Shown: positions 25,978 through 35,118 of the stretch, piece by piece | How positions within the stretch are numbered: the first letter of the stretch is position 1 | Layout: each line of letters opens with the position of its first letter | NCBI GenBank assembly: GCA_000434735.1 | Contig: FR881247.1 | Span: forward strand, 538-43,298 | Reading direction: 5' to 3' | Source of the DNA: Bacteroides sp. CAG:530 | GTDB taxonomy: Bacteria; Bacteroidota; Bacteroidia; Bacteroidales; Bacteroidaceae | DNA: 42,761 bases | The notes under the pieces: model-generated | Seen by the model: only the letters and a program-made list of their open reading frames with translations | What the model was told of the DNA's origin: nothing | The model's database searches: none | Position numbers and translations under genes: made by a program

Positions 25978-26340
25978 ATGGAACAGCAGAATACAGAACA
26001 AAATCAAAATGCAGCCCCGCAGATTACGCTGAAAAGCATTTTCAGTGGAGATATATTGGGCCATAAATTTCTGAAGAAGCAAGCTAACTTGCTCATACTA
26101 ATAGTAATGCTGACTATTCTCTATATAGACAACCGGTACAATAGCCAGCAAGAGCTGATAGAGATAGACAGACTGAAGAAAGAACTGATCAACGCTAAAT
26201 ACGATGCGCTTTCCGTATCGTCAGAGCTGACAGTAAGAAGCAGACAGTCGCGCATAGAAGAGTTCATTACAGAAGAAAACTCTGCAGAACCGTTGCAGAC
26301 TGCGGCTACCCCACCCTTTCTCATAAGAAAAAACAATTGA
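25978..26340 (+). CDS. FtsL-like division protein
   Basis: The 120-residue protein has an N-terminal cytoplasmic part, one membrane span (NLLILIVMLTILYI, about residues 37-51) and a short periplasmic coiled coil (ELIEIDRLKKELINAKYDAL in part). This matches the FtsL-type protein of Bacteroidetes, which lies between rsmH and ftsI. FtsL joins FtsB and FtsQ in the divisome and helps activate FtsWI. Sequence conservation in FtsL is low, so position and topology carry the call. It starts 23 bp after rsmH and ends 10 bp before ftsI. Confidence 0.85.
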   Translation: MEQQNTEQNQNAAPQITLKSIFSGDILGHKFLKKQANLLILIVMLTILYIDNRYNSQQELIEIDRLKKELINAKYDALSVSSELTVRSRQSRIEEFITEENSAEPLQTAATPPFLIRKNN

Positions 26341-26350
26341 CACATAAGCA

Positions 26351-28498
26351 ATGATACCCAATAAAAGCTTTATAATATTACGCTATATCACAATCGTGGT
26401 TCTCATGGCGTCTCTGGCTACATGCATCATATTCAGGGCCGGAGTCATCATAGTGAAAGAAAAAAAGTACTGGGAGGCCGTGGGCAAACGGTATATCAAG
26501 GAAAACCAGACCATCTACCCTAACCGCGGAAACATCATCTCGGCCGACGGTAAGTTGATGGCAAGCAGCTTGCCCGAATATAGACTGTACGTGGATTTCG
26601 GACACGCCAAAAACACTAAGGAGAAGGATGTCTACAAAAAGGACACACTGTTGATGAACAACTTGGCCGCACTATGCAAGGGTCTGCACGAACTGTTTCC
26701 AGACAAGAGTGAGATGGAGTTCAGAAAGACTATCATGAAGGGACGCAAGGCAAAGAGCAGGCATTTTCTAATTTACCCAAAAAAGATTTCATACCTTGAT
26801 TATCAGGAGGTGAAGCGTCTGCCGGTGTTCAACCAGAGCCCGAATTTGAGCGGTCTGCACGTAGAAGCGTTCAACCGACGCAAGAAGCCGTTCGGTTCGT
26901 TGGCGATGCGTACCTTGGGAGATATGTTCCCCGATATGACAAAAGGTGCGAAGAACGGTCTGGAGCTTACATACGATTCTATTCTGAATGGACATACGGG
27001 CATTGTTCACCGCCAAAAAGTAATGAACAAATACCTAAGCATCATAGACAAACCGGCTATAGACGGTAATGACATCATCACCACAATAGACGTTGGTATG
27101 CAGGATATAGCCGAGAAGGCACTGGTAGACCAGCTGAAGAATCTGGAGGCGCTATCGGGTACGGCGGTAGTGATGGAGGTAGCCACTGGTGACGTGAAAG
27201 CCAACGTGAACATGACCCGAGGCAACGACGGCAATTACTACGAGATGAGAAACTTGGCGGTAAGCAACTTGATGGAACCGGGTTCTACCTTCAAAACAGC
27301 ATCTATCATGGTAGCTATGGAGGATAAGTATATCACCCCCGACTATATAGTAGACACCGGAAACGGTATCATGAATATGCACGGTAGTCCCATGAAAGAC
27401 TGGAACTGGTATAAGGGAGGCTACGGAAAGATTGACGTTACCAAAATTCTGGAGGTATCTTCTAATATCGGTGTATCTTCTATCATCGATCATTTCTACC
27501 AAAACAATCCGCAGAAGTTCGTAGACGGACTGAAGCGAATGAGCATTGACACTCCGCTTAACTTGGGTTTTGTGGGAGAGGCAAGCCCGCGCATCCGTGG
27601 TCCGAAGGAACGTTACTTCGCCAAGACTACACTGCCGTGGATGAGTATCGGTTATGAAACCATGATTCCGCCTATCTACATCTTGAATTTCTACAACGCC
27701 ATAGCCAACAACGGAGTAATGGTGAAGCCTAAATTCGTTAAGGCTATATCTAAAGACGGAACGATAATAGAAGAATTCCCCACGGAAATCATAAACCCGA
27801 AAATATGCTCGGATACTACCCTCACAATGATACGTACCATTCTGCGAAAGGTAGTATCGCAAGGTTTGGCTAAACCGGCGGGAAGCAAGCAGTTCAATGT
27901 GTCGGGTAAGACCGGAACTGCTCAGATTTCGCAAGGTAAAGCAGGCTATAAGGCCGGAGGCGTAAGTTATCTGGTTAGTTTCTGCGGATATTTCCCGTCA
28001 GAAGCTCCTAAGTACAGTTGCATAGTGCAGATACAGATTCCGCACGGACCGGCATCGGGAGGCTTGCAGGCAGGTAGCGTATTCAGCAAGATAGCCGAAC
28101 GAGTATACGCCAAGCATTTGTTCCGCGATATTAATGCGGCAAAAGATTCTTTGTCGATATTCGTACCCAAAGTTAAGCAGGGCGATATGGCCGAGGCCGC
28201 TTACGTGCTGAGAGAACTAGGCATAAAGGGCAACAGCTCTAGCATACCGTATGTAAATTATCCTGTATGGGGGACGGCTAACACTTCGACTACGGCAGCC
28301 GAATTGCACACCAGAAAGCTCAACGACCACGTAGTGCCGAATGTGGTTGGCATGGGAGCTAAAGACGCTGTCTACCTACTTGAGAAACTCGACCTGAGAG
28401 TACGCTTGTCGGGCGTAGGAAAGGTGGAAAGCCAAAGCATTCCCGCAGGATCGACAATATATAAAGGACAAACGATAACACTAAAACTAAAATATTAA
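26351..28498 (+). CDS. ftsI: Septal peptidoglycan transpeptidase PBP3, with C-terminal PASTA domain
   Basis: The 715-residue class B penicillin-binding protein has an N-terminal membrane anchor (about 8-35). The dimerisation domain includes RGNIISADGKLMASS at about 59-73. Its transpeptidase motifs are SxxK at Ser312-Lys315 (EPGSTFK), SSN at 370-372 and KTGTA at 520-524. A PASTA domain ends the protein (VVPNVVGMGAKDAVYLLEK to the C-terminus, about 650-715). It crosslinks septal peptidoglycan together with FtsW. A PASTA tail is absent from E. coli FtsI but is known in Bacteroidetes and Gram-positive relatives. murE follows after 3 bp. Confidence 0.95.
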   Translation: MIPNKSFIILRYITIVVLMASLATCIIFRAGVIIVKEKKYWEAVGKRYIKENQTIYPNRGNIISADGKLMASSLPEYRLYVDFGHAKNTKEKDVYKKDTLLMNNLAALCKGLHELFPDKSEMEFRKTIMKGRKAKSRHFLIYPKKISYLDYQEVKRLPVFNQSPNLSGLHVEAFNRRKKPFGSLAMRTLGDMFPDMTKGAKNGLELTYDSILNGHTGIVHRQKVMNKYLSIIDKPAIDGNDIITTIDVGMQDIAEKALVDQLKNLEALSGTAVVMEVATGDVKANVNMTRGNDGNYYEMRNLAVSNLMEPGSTFKTASIMVAMEDKYITPDYIVDTGNGIMNMHGSPMKDWNWYKGGYGKIDVTKILEVSSNIGVSSIIDHFYQNNPQKFVDGLKRMSIDTPLNLGFVGEASPRIRGPKERYFAKTTLPWMSIGYETMIPPIYILNFYNAIANNGVMVKPKFVKAISKDGTIIEEFPTEIINPKICSDTTLTMIRTILRKVVSQGLAKPAGSKQFNVSGKTGTAQISQGKAGYKAGGVSYLVSFCGYFPSEAPKYSCIVQIQIPHGPASGGLQAGSVFSKIAERVYAKHLFRDINAAKDSLSIFVPKVKQGDMAEAAYVLRELGIKGNSSSIPYVNYPVWGTANTSTTAAELHTRKLNDHVVPNVVGMGAKDAVYLLEKLDLRVRLSGVGKVESQSIPAGSTIYKGQTITLKLKY

Positions 28499-28501
28499 GC
28501 C

Positions 28502-29959
28502 ATGAGACTGAATGACATCATTAAAGCTATCAGCACTTGCGAAATCATAGGCGGTGTTGACATTGACGTAACAGGCATCCAAATGGATTCGCGCCTGGTA
28601 GAAGAAGGGAATATGTTTGTGGCTGTAAAAGGAACGCAAACCGATGGCCATGCTTATATAGATAAGGCGATAGAAAAAGGGGCCAAAGTGGTGGTATGTG
28701 AGGATATGCCACATAACTTAACGCCTGGCGTTACTTATGTATCGACTAAGGACAGCGAAGACGCGGTAGGCAAATTGGCTACTACGTTCTACGATGACCC
28801 CACATCGAAACTTGACTTGGTGGGGGTAACCGGAACTAACGGTAAGACTACCATCGCCACATTATTATATAATATGTTCCGCAAGTTCGGCTACAAAACG
28901 GGACTGCTCTCTACTGTATGTAATTATATAGACGACGAAGCAATTCCTACAGATCATACTACCCCCGACCCTATCACGCTGAACAGACTGCTTGGTAGAA
29001 TGGCGGATGAGGGTTGTAAATATGCTTTTATGGAGGTAAGCTCGCACTCTATAGCGCAGAAGCGTATCAGCGGATTGACTTTTGCGGGAGGAATCTTTAC
29101 CAATATCACACGCGATCATCTGGATTATCATAAAACATTCGAAAATTATCTGAAAGCGAAGAAGGCTTTCTTTGATGGACTGCCCAAAACAGCCTTCGCA
29201 CTAACTAACGCCGACGACAAAAACGGGTTGGTGATGGTGCAGAATACCAAGGCTAAGGTATATACTTACTCTCAGCGTACACTGTGCGACTTTAAGGGTA
29301 AGGTGCTGGAAGATGGTTTCGAAGGTATGCTGATGGATATCAACAACCGTGAGGTGAACGTGCAGTTCATCGGTCGATTCAATGCCTCTAACTTGTTGGC
29401 AGTATACGGTGCTGCATGTCTATTAGGCAAGCAGCCAGAAGATATCCTTGTCATGCTTAGTACATTACATCCGGTTTCGGGACGTTTTGACGCATTGCGT
29501 TCGCCTAAGGGATATACAGCTATAGTTGACTATGCCCACACTCCAGACGCATTGGTGAATGTGCTGAACGCCATACACGAAGTGCTGCGCGGACGTGGCA
29601 AGGTGATTACAGTAGTAGGTGCTGGCGGCAACCGCGACAAGGGAAAACGACCAATCATGGCCAAAGAGTCGGTTAAGCAGAGCGACAAGGTCATCATTAC
29701 ATCAGATAACCCACGCTTTGAAGAGCCGCAAGACATCATCAATGATATGCTGGCCGGACTGACTAAGGAAGACATGCAGAAAGTGCTGTCTATAGTAGAC
29801 CGTAAAGAAGCGATACGTACAGCCTGCATGTTGGCTCAGGCGGGCGACGTAATTCTGGTAGCAGGCAAAGGTCACGAGAATTACCAAGACGTGAAAGGCG
29901 TTAAACATCACTTCGACGACAAAGAGGTATTAAGAGATATTTTTGAAAACGAAAAATAA
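28502..29959 (+). CDS. murE: UDP-MurNAc-L-Ala-D-Glu:meso-diaminopimelate ligase
   Basis: The 485-residue cytoplasmic ligase adds the third residue of the stem peptide using ATP. The P-loop is TGTNGKTT at 110-117. The DNPR motif at 402-405 (ITSDNPRFEEPQ) specifies meso-diaminopimelate rather than lysine, so the organism makes DAP-type peptidoglycan as expected for Bacteroides. DYAHTPDAL (343-351) and VVGAGGNRDKGKRP (371-384) are further Mur-ligase segments. It is packed between ftsI (3 bp) and mraY (14 bp). Confidence 0.97.
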   Translation: MRLNDIIKAISTCEIIGGVDIDVTGIQMDSRLVEEGNMFVAVKGTQTDGHAYIDKAIEKGAKVVVCEDMPHNLTPGVTYVSTKDSEDAVGKLATTFYDDPTSKLDLVGVTGTNGKTTIATLLYNMFRKFGYKTGLLSTVCNYIDDEAIPTDHTTPDPITLNRLLGRMADEGCKYAFMEVSSHSIAQKRISGLTFAGGIFTNITRDHLDYHKTFENYLKAKKAFFDGLPKTAFALTNADDKNGLVMVQNTKAKVYTYSQRTLCDFKGKVLEDGFEGMLMDINNREVNVQFIGRFNASNLLAVYGAACLLGKQPEDILVMLSTLHPVSGRFDALRSPKGYTAIVDYAHTPDALVNVLNAIHEVLRGRGKVITVVGAGGNRDKGKRPIMAKESVKQSDKVIITSDNPRFEEPQDIINDMLAGLTKEDMQKVLSIVDRKEAIRTACMLAQAGDVILVAGKGHENYQDVKGVKHHFDDKEVLRDIFENEK

Positions 29960-29973
29960 GAAGATTTTAAGGC

Positions 29974-31242
29974 ATGTTATATTACCTATTTAATTATCTG
30001 GAACAATTCAACTTTCCGGGAGCACGCATGTTCGGATACGTGTCGTTCAGAGCGTTGATGGCTGTTATTCTCTCACTGCTGATTTCGGCGATATTCGGAG
30101 AGTACTTCATCAACTTGCTGAAGCGCAAGCAGATTACTGAGACGCAGCGTGACGCATCAATCGACCCGTTCAACGTAAACAAGACGGGAGTTCCTACCAT
30201 GGGAGGTATCATAATCATAGTGGCCGTACTCATACCGTGCCTACTGTTGGGAAAACTACATAACATATATATGATTTTGATGCTGATTACCACTATATGG
30301 TTGGGAACACTGGGCTTCCTAGACGATTATATCAAGGTATTCAGAAAAGATAAGGAGGGTCTGCACGGCAAGTTCAAGATTATAGGTCAAGTGGGACTTG
30401 GCTTAATAGTTGGACTTACACTGTACCTCAGCCCTAATGTGGTAATCAGAGAAAACGTGGAAGTACAGAAAGACGGACGTGTGGTAGAAGTAATTCACAA
30501 AAGCAATAACGAGAAGTCTACCAAGACTACCATCCCTTTCTTCAAGAACAACAATCTCGACTATGCCGACTTTGTAGGGTTCTTAGGCGAACACGCACAG
30601 ACGGGAGGATGGATTGTATTCGTACTGGTAACCATATTCGTGGTAACGGCAGTCTCTAACGGAGCCAATCTTAACGACGGAATGGACGGTATGGCCGCTG
30701 GCAACTCAGCTATCATAGGTGGAACGCTGGGTATTCTGGCTTATGTATCGAGCCACATAGAGTATGCCAGCTACCTTAATATAATGTATATACCCGGAAG
30801 CGAAGAGCTGGTAATCTTTATCTGCGCCCTGGTAGGTGCGCTGATAGGTTTCCTTTGGTACAATGCCTTCCCAGCACAAGTATTCATGGGCGATACAGGC
30901 AGTTTGACCATCGGAGGTATCATTGCCGTATTCGCCATCATAATTCATAAAGAACTACTGATTCCTATTCTCTGCGGTATATTCCTGGCAGAGAACTTGT
31001 CGGTAATATTGCAAGTAAAATATTTCCAGGCAGGAAAGAAGAAGGGAGTTAAACAGCGAGTATTTAAGCGTACACCTATACATGATCATTTCAGAACAAC
31101 CATGGCACAGCTCGACCCGCAATGCAGATACCTGATAACAAAGCCGTCGAACGTGTACCATGAATCGAAGATTACGGTACGTTTCTGGATTGTAACAATA
31201 GTACTGGCTGCTATTACTATCATAACATTAAAAATAAGATAA
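29974..31242 (+). CDS. mraY: Phospho-N-acetylmuramoyl-pentapeptide-transferase
   Basis: The 422-residue inner membrane enzyme makes lipid I by moving phospho-MurNAc-pentapeptide to undecaprenyl phosphate. GVPTMGGIIII, GFLDDYIKV, NGANLNDGMDGMAAG and VFMGDTGSLTIGG are the conserved cytoplasmic loops with catalytic aspartates. It is longer than the E. coli enzyme (360). The extra length is in a loop around residues 160-200 (KDGRVVEVIHKSNNEK), as is usual in Bacteroidetes. It follows murE by 14 bp and precedes murD by 15 bp. Confidence 0.97.
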   Translation: MLYYLFNYLEQFNFPGARMFGYVSFRALMAVILSLLISAIFGEYFINLLKRKQITETQRDASIDPFNVNKTGVPTMGGIIIIVAVLIPCLLLGKLHNIYMILMLITTIWLGTLGFLDDYIKVFRKDKEGLHGKFKIIGQVGLGLIVGLTLYLSPNVVIRENVEVQKDGRVVEVIHKSNNEKSTKTTIPFFKNNNLDYADFVGFLGEHAQTGGWIVFVLVTIFVVTAVSNGANLNDGMDGMAAGNSAIIGGTLGILAYVSSHIEYASYLNIMYIPGSEELVIFICALVGALIGFLWYNAFPAQVFMGDTGSLTIGGIIAVFAIIIHKELLIPILCGIFLAENLSVILQVKYFQAGKKKGVKQRVFKRTPIHDHFRTTMAQLDPQCRYLITKPSNVYHESKITVRFWIVTIVLAAITIITLKIR

Positions 31243-31257
31243 TAATCATATACAACT

Positions 31258-32592
31258 ATGGCTAAGAGAATTGTCGTTTTAGGAGCAGGAGAAAGCGGAG
31301 TCGGCGCCGCTATCCTAGCACAGAAAAAAGGTTTTGAAGTATTCGTATCCGACATGTCGATGATTAAAGACAAATATAAGAACATGTTGGTAGAAAGAGG
31401 CATAGAATGGGAAGAAGGCCAACATACGGAATCTCTGATTCTGAATGCTGACGAAGCTATCAAAAGCCCAGGCATTCCGAACAACGCACCCATGATAGTC
31501 AAACTGAAAGACTTGGGTGTTCCTGTGATTTCTGAAATAGAATTCGCGGGCAGATACACTAACGCTCAGATGATTTGCATTACTGGTAGCAACGGTAAAA
31601 CTACTACCACATCGCTCATCTATCATATCTTCAAGAAAGCCGGACTGAATGTTGGTCTGGCAGGAAATATCGGACGAAGCCTCGCCTTACAGGTGGCAGA
31701 GTGCAACTACGACTATTACGTCATAGAGCTGAGCAGCTTCCAGCTGGATAATATGTATCAGTTCCACGCCAACATAGCCGTCCTGATGAATATCACGCCC
31801 GACCATCTGGACAGATATGATTATAAGATGCAGAACTATGTGGACGCTAAATTCAGAATCATTCAGAACCAGACAGACGACGACGCGTTCGTATTCTGGA
31901 ACGATGACCCTGTTATCCAGAAGGAACTGCATAAATACGGCATACACGGACAGTATTATCCATTTGCCGAAAACAAAGAAAACGGCTTGGCGGCTTATAC
32001 CGAAAAGAGCAAGATTTATTTCACTCGCCCCGTAGACTTCAACATGGAGCAAGAAGACTTGGCACTGACAGGTACGCACAATCTGTTTAACTCGATGGCG
32101 GCAGGTATTTCGGCAAATATTGCAGGTATCAAGAAAGAGTGCATCCGCGAAGCGCTGAGCGACTTTAAGGGAGTAGAGCACCGCTTGGAGAAAGCAGGAG
32201 TAGTGAACGAGGTGAATTATATAAACGACTCGAAAGCTACCAACGTCAACTCGTGCTGGTATGCACTGAAGAGCATGAAGACAAAAACCATCCTAATATT
32301 AGGTGGTAAAGACAAAGGTAACGACTACAATGAGATAGCCGACCTGGTAAAAGAAAAATGCAGCGGATTGGTATATCTAGGACTGCACAACGAAAAGCTA
32401 CACGATTTCTTCGATAAGTTCGGACTTCCGGTAGCCGACGTTCAGAGCATGAAAGACGCAGTAGCGGCAGCCACAAAAATGGCAAAGCCGGGCGAAACCG
32501 TATTGCTCAGCCCATGCTGCGCCAGCTTCGACCTCTTCAAGAGCTACGAAGACCGCGGCGACCAATTTAAAGAATGTGTAAAGAATCTGTAA
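31258..32592 (+). CDS. murD: UDP-MurNAc-L-alanine:D-glutamate ligase
   Basis: The 444-residue cytoplasmic ligase adds D-glutamate to UDP-MurNAc-L-Ala. The N-terminal nucleotide-sugar domain begins IVVLGAGESGVGAA. The P-loop TGSNGKTTT lies at 109-117, MNITPDHLDRYDY and NYINDSKATNVNS are in the central domain, and LILGGKDKGNDY and VLLSPCCASFDLF close the C-terminal domain. All are MurD signatures. It lies in the tight dcw run, 16 bp ahead of ftsW. Confidence 0.97.
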   Translation: MAKRIVVLGAGESGVGAAILAQKKGFEVFVSDMSMIKDKYKNMLVERGIEWEEGQHTESLILNADEAIKSPGIPNNAPMIVKLKDLGVPVISEIEFAGRYTNAQMICITGSNGKTTTTSLIYHIFKKAGLNVGLAGNIGRSLALQVAECNYDYYVIELSSFQLDNMYQFHANIAVLMNITPDHLDRYDYKMQNYVDAKFRIIQNQTDDDAFVFWNDDPVIQKELHKYGIHGQYYPFAENKENGLAAYTEKSKIYFTRPVDFNMEQEDLALTGTHNLFNSMAAGISANIAGIKKECIREALSDFKGVEHRLEKAGVVNEVNYINDSKATNVNSCWYALKSMKTKTILILGGKDKGNDYNEIADLVKEKCSGLVYLGLHNEKLHDFFDKFGLPVADVQSMKDAVAAATKMAKPGETVLLSPCCASFDLFKSYEDRGDQFKECVKNL

Positions 32593-32608
32593 AACCCCAT
32601 ATATAAGG

Positions 32609-33910
32609 ATGGATTTACTTAAGAATTTATTTAAAGGCGATAGAATAATCTGGATTATATTCCTGCTTCTCTGCTTTGTTTCCATCATCGAGGTATTCAG
32701 CGCATCGAGTACCTTGACCTATAAGAGTGGAGACCATTGGCACCCCATCACCATGCACATGTTGCTCTTGACGGTAGGAGCCCTTGTGGTGTTTATAGTG
32801 CATAATATCCCCGTAAAACTGTATAAGTCTATTTATGCAATCTTGCTTCTACCTGTATCGTGGATAATGCTTATCTTCGTGTTAATCATGGGAGAGGTGA
32901 CAAACTCCGCAAAACGATGGATTGATTTGGGATTCATCCAGTTTCAACCGTCCGAGTTGGCAAAAATGGGAACTATCATTGTGGTGGCGCTAATCTTGTG
33001 GAAGACTCAGTCGGAAAAGGAGAAAGGAGAAGCTGATCCTAAAGCCATGAAATATATTCTTGGTATAACAGGCATAAGCTGCATCCTGATATTTACGGAG
33101 AATCTGTCTACAGCTTTGTTGCTGTGCATCAGCGTATATCTCATGATGTTCGTAGGCCGAGTGCCATGGAAACAGATGCTCAAACTTACAGCCGTATGCG
33201 TAGGACTTGTAGCCTGCGGATATCTGACGATTAAATATATCCCAACAGAACAGTTCAAAGACACTAAGCTGGAGCGTATCATAACATGGCAGTCACGACT
33301 GAACACAAGTTCTAACATCACCAATGTTCCGCCGGAAAAGTATGACTTGGAGAACAATGTCCAAACCACACAAGCCAATATCGCCATAGCCGGAGGAGGT
33401 TTTATGGGAAAAGGACCGGGCAACAGTGTGCAGCGCGACTTTCTTCCTCAGGCTTATTCCGACTTTATCTACGCCATCATCATAGAAGAGCTTGGTCTGG
33501 CAGGTGGAGCAGTAGTGGCGTTCTTATATATATGGCTACTAATGCGAATAGGTAAAATAGTACAAAACTGCGACAGCTCTTATTATGCCTATCTCATTAT
33601 GGGTATCGGTATATTGTTGACTTGTCAGGCGCTCATGAATATGATGGTGGCGGTAGGACTTATGCCGGTAACCGGTCAGCCGTTGCCGCTAATCAGTAGA
33701 GGTGGTACGTCGATATTGGTGAACTGTACTTACATAGGAATTATCTTAGGTGTGAGCCGATATGCCAACGAGCTGAAAGCTGAAAAAGAAAAAGAAGAAG
33801 CAGAAAAACAGCTACAAGTACAAGAGGCCGCCATAAATGTTCTGAAGGCTGCTGCCGAAATAGTAAAACAAGACAATAATAACGAACAAGCTGAGCAATT
33901 AGAAAAATAG
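32609..33910 (+). CDS. ftsW: Septal peptidoglycan glycosyltransferase FtsW
   Basis: The 433-residue SEDS protein has about ten membrane spans. NSAKRWIDLGFIQFQPSELAK is the conserved segment (key part RWIDLGFIQFQPSE), followed later by GPGNSVQRDFLPQAYSDFIYA and TGQPLPLISRGGTS. FtsW polymerises lipid II at the septum together with FtsI. The cytoplasmic C-terminus is charged and coiled (KAEKEKEEAEKQLQVQEAA), a feature of Bacteroidetes members. After its stop there is an 82-bp gap before murG, the longest within the cluster. Confidence 0.96.
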   Translation: MDLLKNLFKGDRIIWIIFLLLCFVSIIEVFSASSTLTYKSGDHWHPITMHMLLLTVGALVVFIVHNIPVKLYKSIYAILLLPVSWIMLIFVLIMGEVTNSAKRWIDLGFIQFQPSELAKMGTIIVVALILWKTQSEKEKGEADPKAMKYILGITGISCILIFTENLSTALLLCISVYLMMFVGRVPWKQMLKLTAVCVGLVACGYLTIKYIPTEQFKDTKLERIITWQSRLNTSSNITNVPPEKYDLENNVQTTQANIAIAGGGFMGKGPGNSVQRDFLPQAYSDFIYAIIIEELGLAGGAVVAFLYIWLLMRIGKIVQNCDSSYYAYLIMGIGILLTCQALMNMMVAVGLMPVTGQPLPLISRGGTSILVNCTYIGIILGVSRYANELKAEKEKEEAEKQLQVQEAAINVLKAAAEIVKQDNNNEQAEQLEK

Positions 33911-33966
33911 CTATCAACGACTTATATTTTAAAAGTAAAAGAATAATTCATTTACAAGTTTATTCC

Positions 33967-33974
33967 TAACTTTG
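33967..33974 (+). promoter_or_regulatory. Possible internal promoter before murG, -7 element
   Basis: TAACTTTG fully matches TAnnTTTG and lies 18 bp before the murG ATG, in the longest gap of the dcw run. The -33 element is not evident. Confidence 0.45.
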
Positions 33975-33992
33975 CAATAAAATAGGTGTATC

Positions 33993-35111
33993 ATGAAAGG
34001 CAATTTAAAAGTCATAATCAGCGGTGGAGGAACTGGAGGACATATATTTCCTGCGGTATCCATAGCCAATGCCATAAAAGAACAGCATCCCGACGCTGAG
34101 ATTTTATTCGTAGGAGCGGAAGGACGTATGGAAATGCAACGTGTACCTGCCGCCGGATATAAGATAATAGGTCTTCCGGTAGCCGGATTCGACCGCAAGC
34201 ATCTCTTGAAGAATTTCAGCGTTATCATTAAGCTGATAAGAAGTCAGTGGAAGGCGAGAAAAATCATCAAGGAATTCAAGCCGGATGTGGCAGTGGGTGT
34301 AGGTGGCTATGCCAGCGGACCGACGCTGAAGATGGCTGGAATGATGGGAGTGCCTACATTGCTTCAAGAACAGAACTCGTACGCTGGGGTTACCAACAAG
34401 CTTCTGGCTAAAAAGGCATGCAAGATATGCGTAGCCTACGAGGGTATGGAGAAGTTCTTCGACAAAGATAAGATTATCATCACCGGTAACCCTGTGCGAC
34501 AGGGATTGCTGAATCATAATATCAGCCATGAAGATGCGGTTAAATCGTTCGGACTTGACCCGCAGAAGAAGACTGTACTAATAATAGGCGGCAGTCTTGG
34601 AGCACGCACACTGAACAACTGCATGATTAACGGCATTGAAACTATCCGTAAATCGGACGTGCAGGTTATATGGCAAACCGGAAAGGGGTACATCAATGAG
34701 GCAAGAAGCGCAATGGAGAAAATAGGCAACGTGCCTAACGTCTTCGTTACCGACTTCATCTCTGACATGGCAACCGCTTACAGCGCAGCCGACCTGATTA
34801 TCAGTAGAGCCGGAGCAAGTTCCATCTCGGAATTCTGCTTATTGGGTAAACCTGTAATTCTGGTACCTTCGCCCAACGTGGCCGAAGACCATCAGACTAA
34901 AAACGCACTTGCATTGGTAAACAAGGATGCAGCGCTCTACGTGAAAGACAAGGAAGCCGACGGCAAGCTACTTGAATTAGCTATACAGACTGTGGCTCAG
35001 CCTGATAAATTAAAAGACCTAAGTACTAACATCAAGAAGCTGGCATATACAGACTCAGCAAACGTAATAGCACGTGAGGTATGCAAGCTGGCTTTAAATC
35101 ATAAAGGATAA
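33993..35111 (+). CDS. murG: UDP-GlcNAc:lipid I N-acetylglucosaminyltransferase
   Basis: The 372-residue peripheral membrane GT28 enzyme turns lipid I into lipid II. The N-terminal glycine loop SGGGTGGHIFPA (10-21) binds lipid I. The second loop is GVGGYASGP, the central IIGGSLGARTLN follows, and the UDP-GlcNAc site is SRAGASSISEFCLLGKP with VPSPNVAEDHQTKNA. The length is normal. It is separated from ftsW by 82 bp with a possible promoter, and murC starts 7 bp after its stop. Confidence 0.97.
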   Translation: MKGNLKVIISGGGTGGHIFPAVSIANAIKEQHPDAEILFVGAEGRMEMQRVPAAGYKIIGLPVAGFDRKHLLKNFSVIIKLIRSQWKARKIIKEFKPDVAVGVGGYASGPTLKMAGMMGVPTLLQEQNSYAGVTNKLLAKKACKICVAYEGMEKFFDKDKIIITGNPVRQGLLNHNISHEDAVKSFGLDPQKKTVLIIGGSLGARTLNNCMINGIETIRKSDVQVIWQTGKGYINEARSAMEKIGNVPNVFVTDFISDMATAYSAADLIISRAGASSISEFCLLGKPVILVPSPNVAEDHQTKNALALVNKDAALYVKDKEADGKLLELAIQTVAQPDKLKDLSTNIKKLAYTDSANVIAREVCKLALNHKG

Positions 35112-35118
35112 AAACGAA

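Noticed and set aside
27152..27934. 260-codon minus-strand frame opposite ftsI.
   Set aside because: A shadow of the transpeptidase frame, rich in His, Tyr and Arg as antisense frames often are.
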